Shown piece after piece: positions 62,045 through 64,000 of a stretch of DNA of 64,000 nt (position 1 is its first letter; every line of letters begins with the position of its first letter). The stretch spans positions 1 through 64,000 of the forward strand of contig DASTMB010000041.1 of the NCBI GenBank assembly GCA_035714365.1, written 5' to 3'. The translations under genes were made by a program, and so were the position numbers. The notes beneath the pieces were generated by a model, which made no database searches, was not told the origin of the DNA, and worked only from the letters and a program-made list of their open reading frames with translations. Source of the DNA: Mycobacteriales bacterium (GTDB lineage Bacteria > Actinomycetota > Actinomycetes > BP-191).

Positions 62045-62989
62045 TTATCGCGCGGCGGCGCGTTCCAAGAGGTCGCGGCAGAGCGCGCCCAGGTCCAGCC
62101 CGGCCGCGGCGACCGCCATCGGCACCAGGCTGGTCTCGGTCATGCCGGGGGAGACGTTCACCTCGAGGAACCACGGCGTGCCGGCGCCGTCGACGATCAG
62201 GTCGGTGCGGGACAGGTCGCGCAGCCCGAGCACCCGGTGCGCGGCGACGGCGACCGCCCCGGCCGCGTCGAGCGCCCGCTGGTCCAGCCGCGCGGGGGTG
62301 TAGTAGTCGGTGGCGCCGGCGGTGTAGCGGGCGGCGTAGTCGAACAGCCCGTCCTTCGGCACGATCTCCACCGGCGGCAGCGCCCGCGGCGGCCCGTCCA
62401 GGTCCACCACCGAGACGGCCAGCTCCACGCCCTCGACGAGGCGTTCGACCAGCGCGGTCTCGCCGTAGGAGAAGCAGTGCACCATCGCGGCGGGCAGCGC
62501 GTCCGCCGTGGGCACGACGGTGGCGCCGAGCGCGGAGCCGCCGGAGGCCGGCTTGACGACCAGCGGCAACGGCAGCCGCGCGAGCAGCCGGTCGAGCACC
62601 GCGTGGGCGCCGAGCTCGCGGAACGCGCTGTGCGGCAGCGTCACCGAGTCGGGCGTCGCGACGCCCGCCGCGCGGAGCAGCCCCTTGGCGATCGGCTTGT
62701 CGAACGCCACCCGGCAGGCGTGCGGCGACGACCCGGCGTAGGGCACGCCCGCCAGGTCGAGGACGCCGCGTACGGCACCGTCCTCGCCGGGGCCGCCGTG
62801 CAGCGCGATGAACGCCGCGTCCGGACCCCACTCGCCGAGGAAGCCGAGCAGCCCGGCGTCGGCGTCGTGCAGCTCCGCCTCGACGCCGGTGGCGCGCAGC
62901 GCGTCGACCACGCGGCGGCCGGAGCGCAGCGACACGTCCCGCTCGAACGTCAGCCCGCCCGCGAGCACGACCGCCCGCCGCACGCTCAC
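62045..62989 (-). CDS. D-alanine--D-alanine ligase-like ATP-grasp protein
   Basis: 314 residues from the GTG at 62989, overlapping the upstream aminotransferase stop (GTGA). Ddl features: RRAVVLAGGLTFERDVSLRS (usual start AGGxSxEHxVS, here T-F-E-R-D), FIALHGGPGEDGAVRGVLDL, VVKPASGGSALGATVV, VEIVPKDGLFDYAARYTAG and WFLEVNVSPGMTETSLVPMA. It probably joins two D-alanines for peptidoglycan, but the altered start motif leaves room for another ligase substrate. Convergent with parB. Confidence 0.85.
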   Translation of the reverse strand: MSVRRAVVLAGGLTFERDVSLRSGRRVVDALRATGVEAELHDADAGLLGFLGEWGPDAAFIALHGGPGEDGAVRGVLDLAGVPYAGSSPHACRVAFDKPIAKGLLRAAGVATPDSVTLPHSAFRELGAHAVLDRLLARLPLPLVVKPASGGSALGATVVPTADALPAAMVHCFSYGETALVERLVEGVELAVSVVDLDGPPRALPPVEIVPKDGLFDYAARYTAGATDYYTPARLDQRALDAAGAVAVAAHRVLGLRDLSRTDLIVDGAGTPWFLEVNVSPGMTETSLVPMAVAAAGLDLGALCRDLLERAAAR

Positions 62990-63999
62990 CGCACGTCCGG
63001 GGCGGGGGCGTCGCCGCCGCGGTGCGGGTGCGGCGGCTCGACCGCCGGGCCGAACGTCGCCCGCAGCTCCTGTTCGGCCTCGAGCACCCCCGCGAGGCGG
63101 CGGACGCCCTCGCGGATGCGGTCCGGCTCCGGGTAGCAGTAGGAGAGCCTCAGGTTCGAGCCACCGAAGCCGTCGGCGTAGAACGCCGTGCCGGGGACGT
63201 AGGCGACCCGCTCGGTGACCGCGCGCGGCAGCATCGCCTTCGCGTCCAGCCCCGGCGGCAGCGTCACCCAGGTGTAGAACCCGCCCGCCGGGTGCGTCCA
63301 CGTCGCGCCCGGCGGGAAGAGCTGGGCGAGCGCGTCGAGCATCGCGTCGCGGCGTTCGCGGTACAGCTCGCGGAACACCTTCACCTGGTCCTGCCACGGC
63401 TGGGTGCGCAGGTAGTCGGCGACGACGAACTGGGTGAAGTTCGGCGGGCAGAGCACCGACGCCTCGGCGGCGAGCACCAGCTTCTCCCGGACGGCGTGCG
63501 GCGCCAGCACCCAGCCGACCCGCAGGCCGGGCGCGAACGTCTTGGAGAACGAGCCCAGGTACAGCACGCCGTCCGCGGTCCGCGCCCGCAGCGCGGGCTC
63601 CGGCTCACCGTCGAAGCCGAGCAGGCCGTACGGGTTGTCCTCCAGCACCAAGATGTCGTGGAGCTGCGCGATCTCCACCACAACATCTCGTCGTTCGCGG
63701 GAGAGCGAGACCCCGGCCGGGTTGTGGAAGTTCGGCACCGTGTAGAGGAACTTCGCCCGCCGCCCCGCGGCCGAGAGCCGTTGCAGCGTCTCGTCCAGCG
63801 CCTCGGGCACCAGCCCCGCGTCGTCCATCGGGACGTGCACGACGTCCGCCTCGTACGACGCGAACGTCCCCAGCGCGCCGACGTACGACGGCGCCTCGGC
63901 CACCACCACGTCGCCCGGGTCGCAGAAGATCCGGGTCACCAGGTCCAGCGCCTGCTGCGAGCCGACCGTCACGACCACGTCGTCGGGGGAGGCGGTGAT
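62986..63999 (-). CDS. PLP-dependent aminotransferase (class I/II, MocR/AAT-like), 5' end outside window
   Basis: 337 codons present; the start lies beyond the right edge. Fold type I features: VTVGSQQALDLVTRIFCDPG (cofactor phosphate loop), VPNFHNPAGVSLSRERRDVV (Asn), VLEDNPYGLLGFDGEP (Asp and Tyr) and LYLGSFSKTFAPGLRVGWVL with the Schiff-base Lys; Arg near LRLSYCYPEP. Resembles 2-aminoadipate/valine-pyruvate-type aminotransferases. Upstream and overlapping with the Ddl-like gene, so alanine or another amino-acid supply for that ligase is conceivable (inference). Confidence 0.9.
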   Translation of the reverse strand: MTASPDDVVVTVGSQQALDLVTRIFCDPGDVVVAEAPSYVGALGTFASYEADVVHVPMDDAGLVPEALDETLQRLSAAGRRAKFLYTVPNFHNPAGVSLSRERRDVVVEIAQLHDILVLEDNPYGLLGFDGEPEPALRARTADGVLYLGSFSKTFAPGLRVGWVLAPHAVREKLVLAAEASVLCPPNFTQFVVADYLRTQPWQDQVKVFRELYRERRDAMLDALAQLFPPGATWTHPAGGFYTWVTLPPGLDAKAMLPRAVTERVAYVPGTAFYADGFGGSNLRLSYCYPEPDRIREGVRRLAGVLEAEQELRATFGPAVEPPHPHRGGDAPAPDVR

Positions 64000-64000
64000 G

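Overview
This window is chromosomal DNA from a high-GC member of the Actinomycetota, spanning the replication-origin neighbourhood. Evidence for the phylum is the fhaA-fhaB-pstP-rodA-pbpA-pknA-pknB signalling and cell-wall operon, crgA, a class E sortase, a DLW-39 micro-protein, DUF3566 next to gyrA, the rpmH-rnpA-yidD-yidC-jag-rsmG-parA-parB run facing away from dnaA-dnaN-gnd-recF-DUF721-gyrB-gyrA, frequent GTG starts and many GTGA/ATGA stop-start overlaps. The species cannot be named from the sequence alone.

Layout. (1) 1-13.6 kb is an accessory, secretion-rich stretch: the end of a sigma factor, a secreted lipase-like hydrolase, a DUF1800/DUF1501 pair, a subtilisin-like protease with a substituted catalytic Asp, a DUF4239 membrane protein, a VOC-fold protein and a 1716-residue multidomain secreted protein. 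(2) 13.8-17.3 kb is a compact island next to tRNA-Leu(CAG): an XRE regulator and ImmA/IrrE metallopeptidase facing a 52-residue protein, an 86-residue protein and a coiled-coil CHAT protease. This is the most plausible undescribed (defence or stress) system here. (3) 17.4-26.0 kb is the serine/threonine phospho-signalling and septum/cell-wall operon. (4) 26-45.5 kb is mixed housekeeping and envelope genes: pabA, an acyl-CoA ligase with lysine-rich tails, sortase E, crgA, thiolase, L,D-transpeptidase, rhomboid, cyclophilin and a CsoR-regulated copper-efflux cassette. Many small secreted Cys-containing proteins and a RES/Xre toxin-antitoxin locus with a frameshifted toxin are interspersed. (5) 45.6-64 kb is the origin region: tRNA-Ile, DUF3566, gyrA, gyrB, DUF721, recF, gnd, dnaN and dnaA on the minus strand; a 501-bp dnaA-rpmH gap with DnaA boxes; then rpmH to parB on the plus strand, with two parS sites inside parA. 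A D-Ala-D-Ala ligase-like gene and a truncated aminotransferase close the window.

How the parts fit. The dnaA/dnaN/recF/gyrBA block serves replication and topology. The rpmH-yidC block serves ribosome, RNase P and membrane insertion. ParAB-parS segregates the origin. The fha/pkn operon couples muropeptide sensing (PASTA domains) to elongation and division proteins (RodA, PbpA, CrgA). In the island, a repressor with an adjacent repressor-cleaving-type metallopeptidase faces a protease effector, an arrangement suggestive of conditional effector release. No rRNA, insertion sequence, CRISPR array or biosynthetic cluster was seen. The only gene-free stretch longer than 300 bases is 56388-56888.
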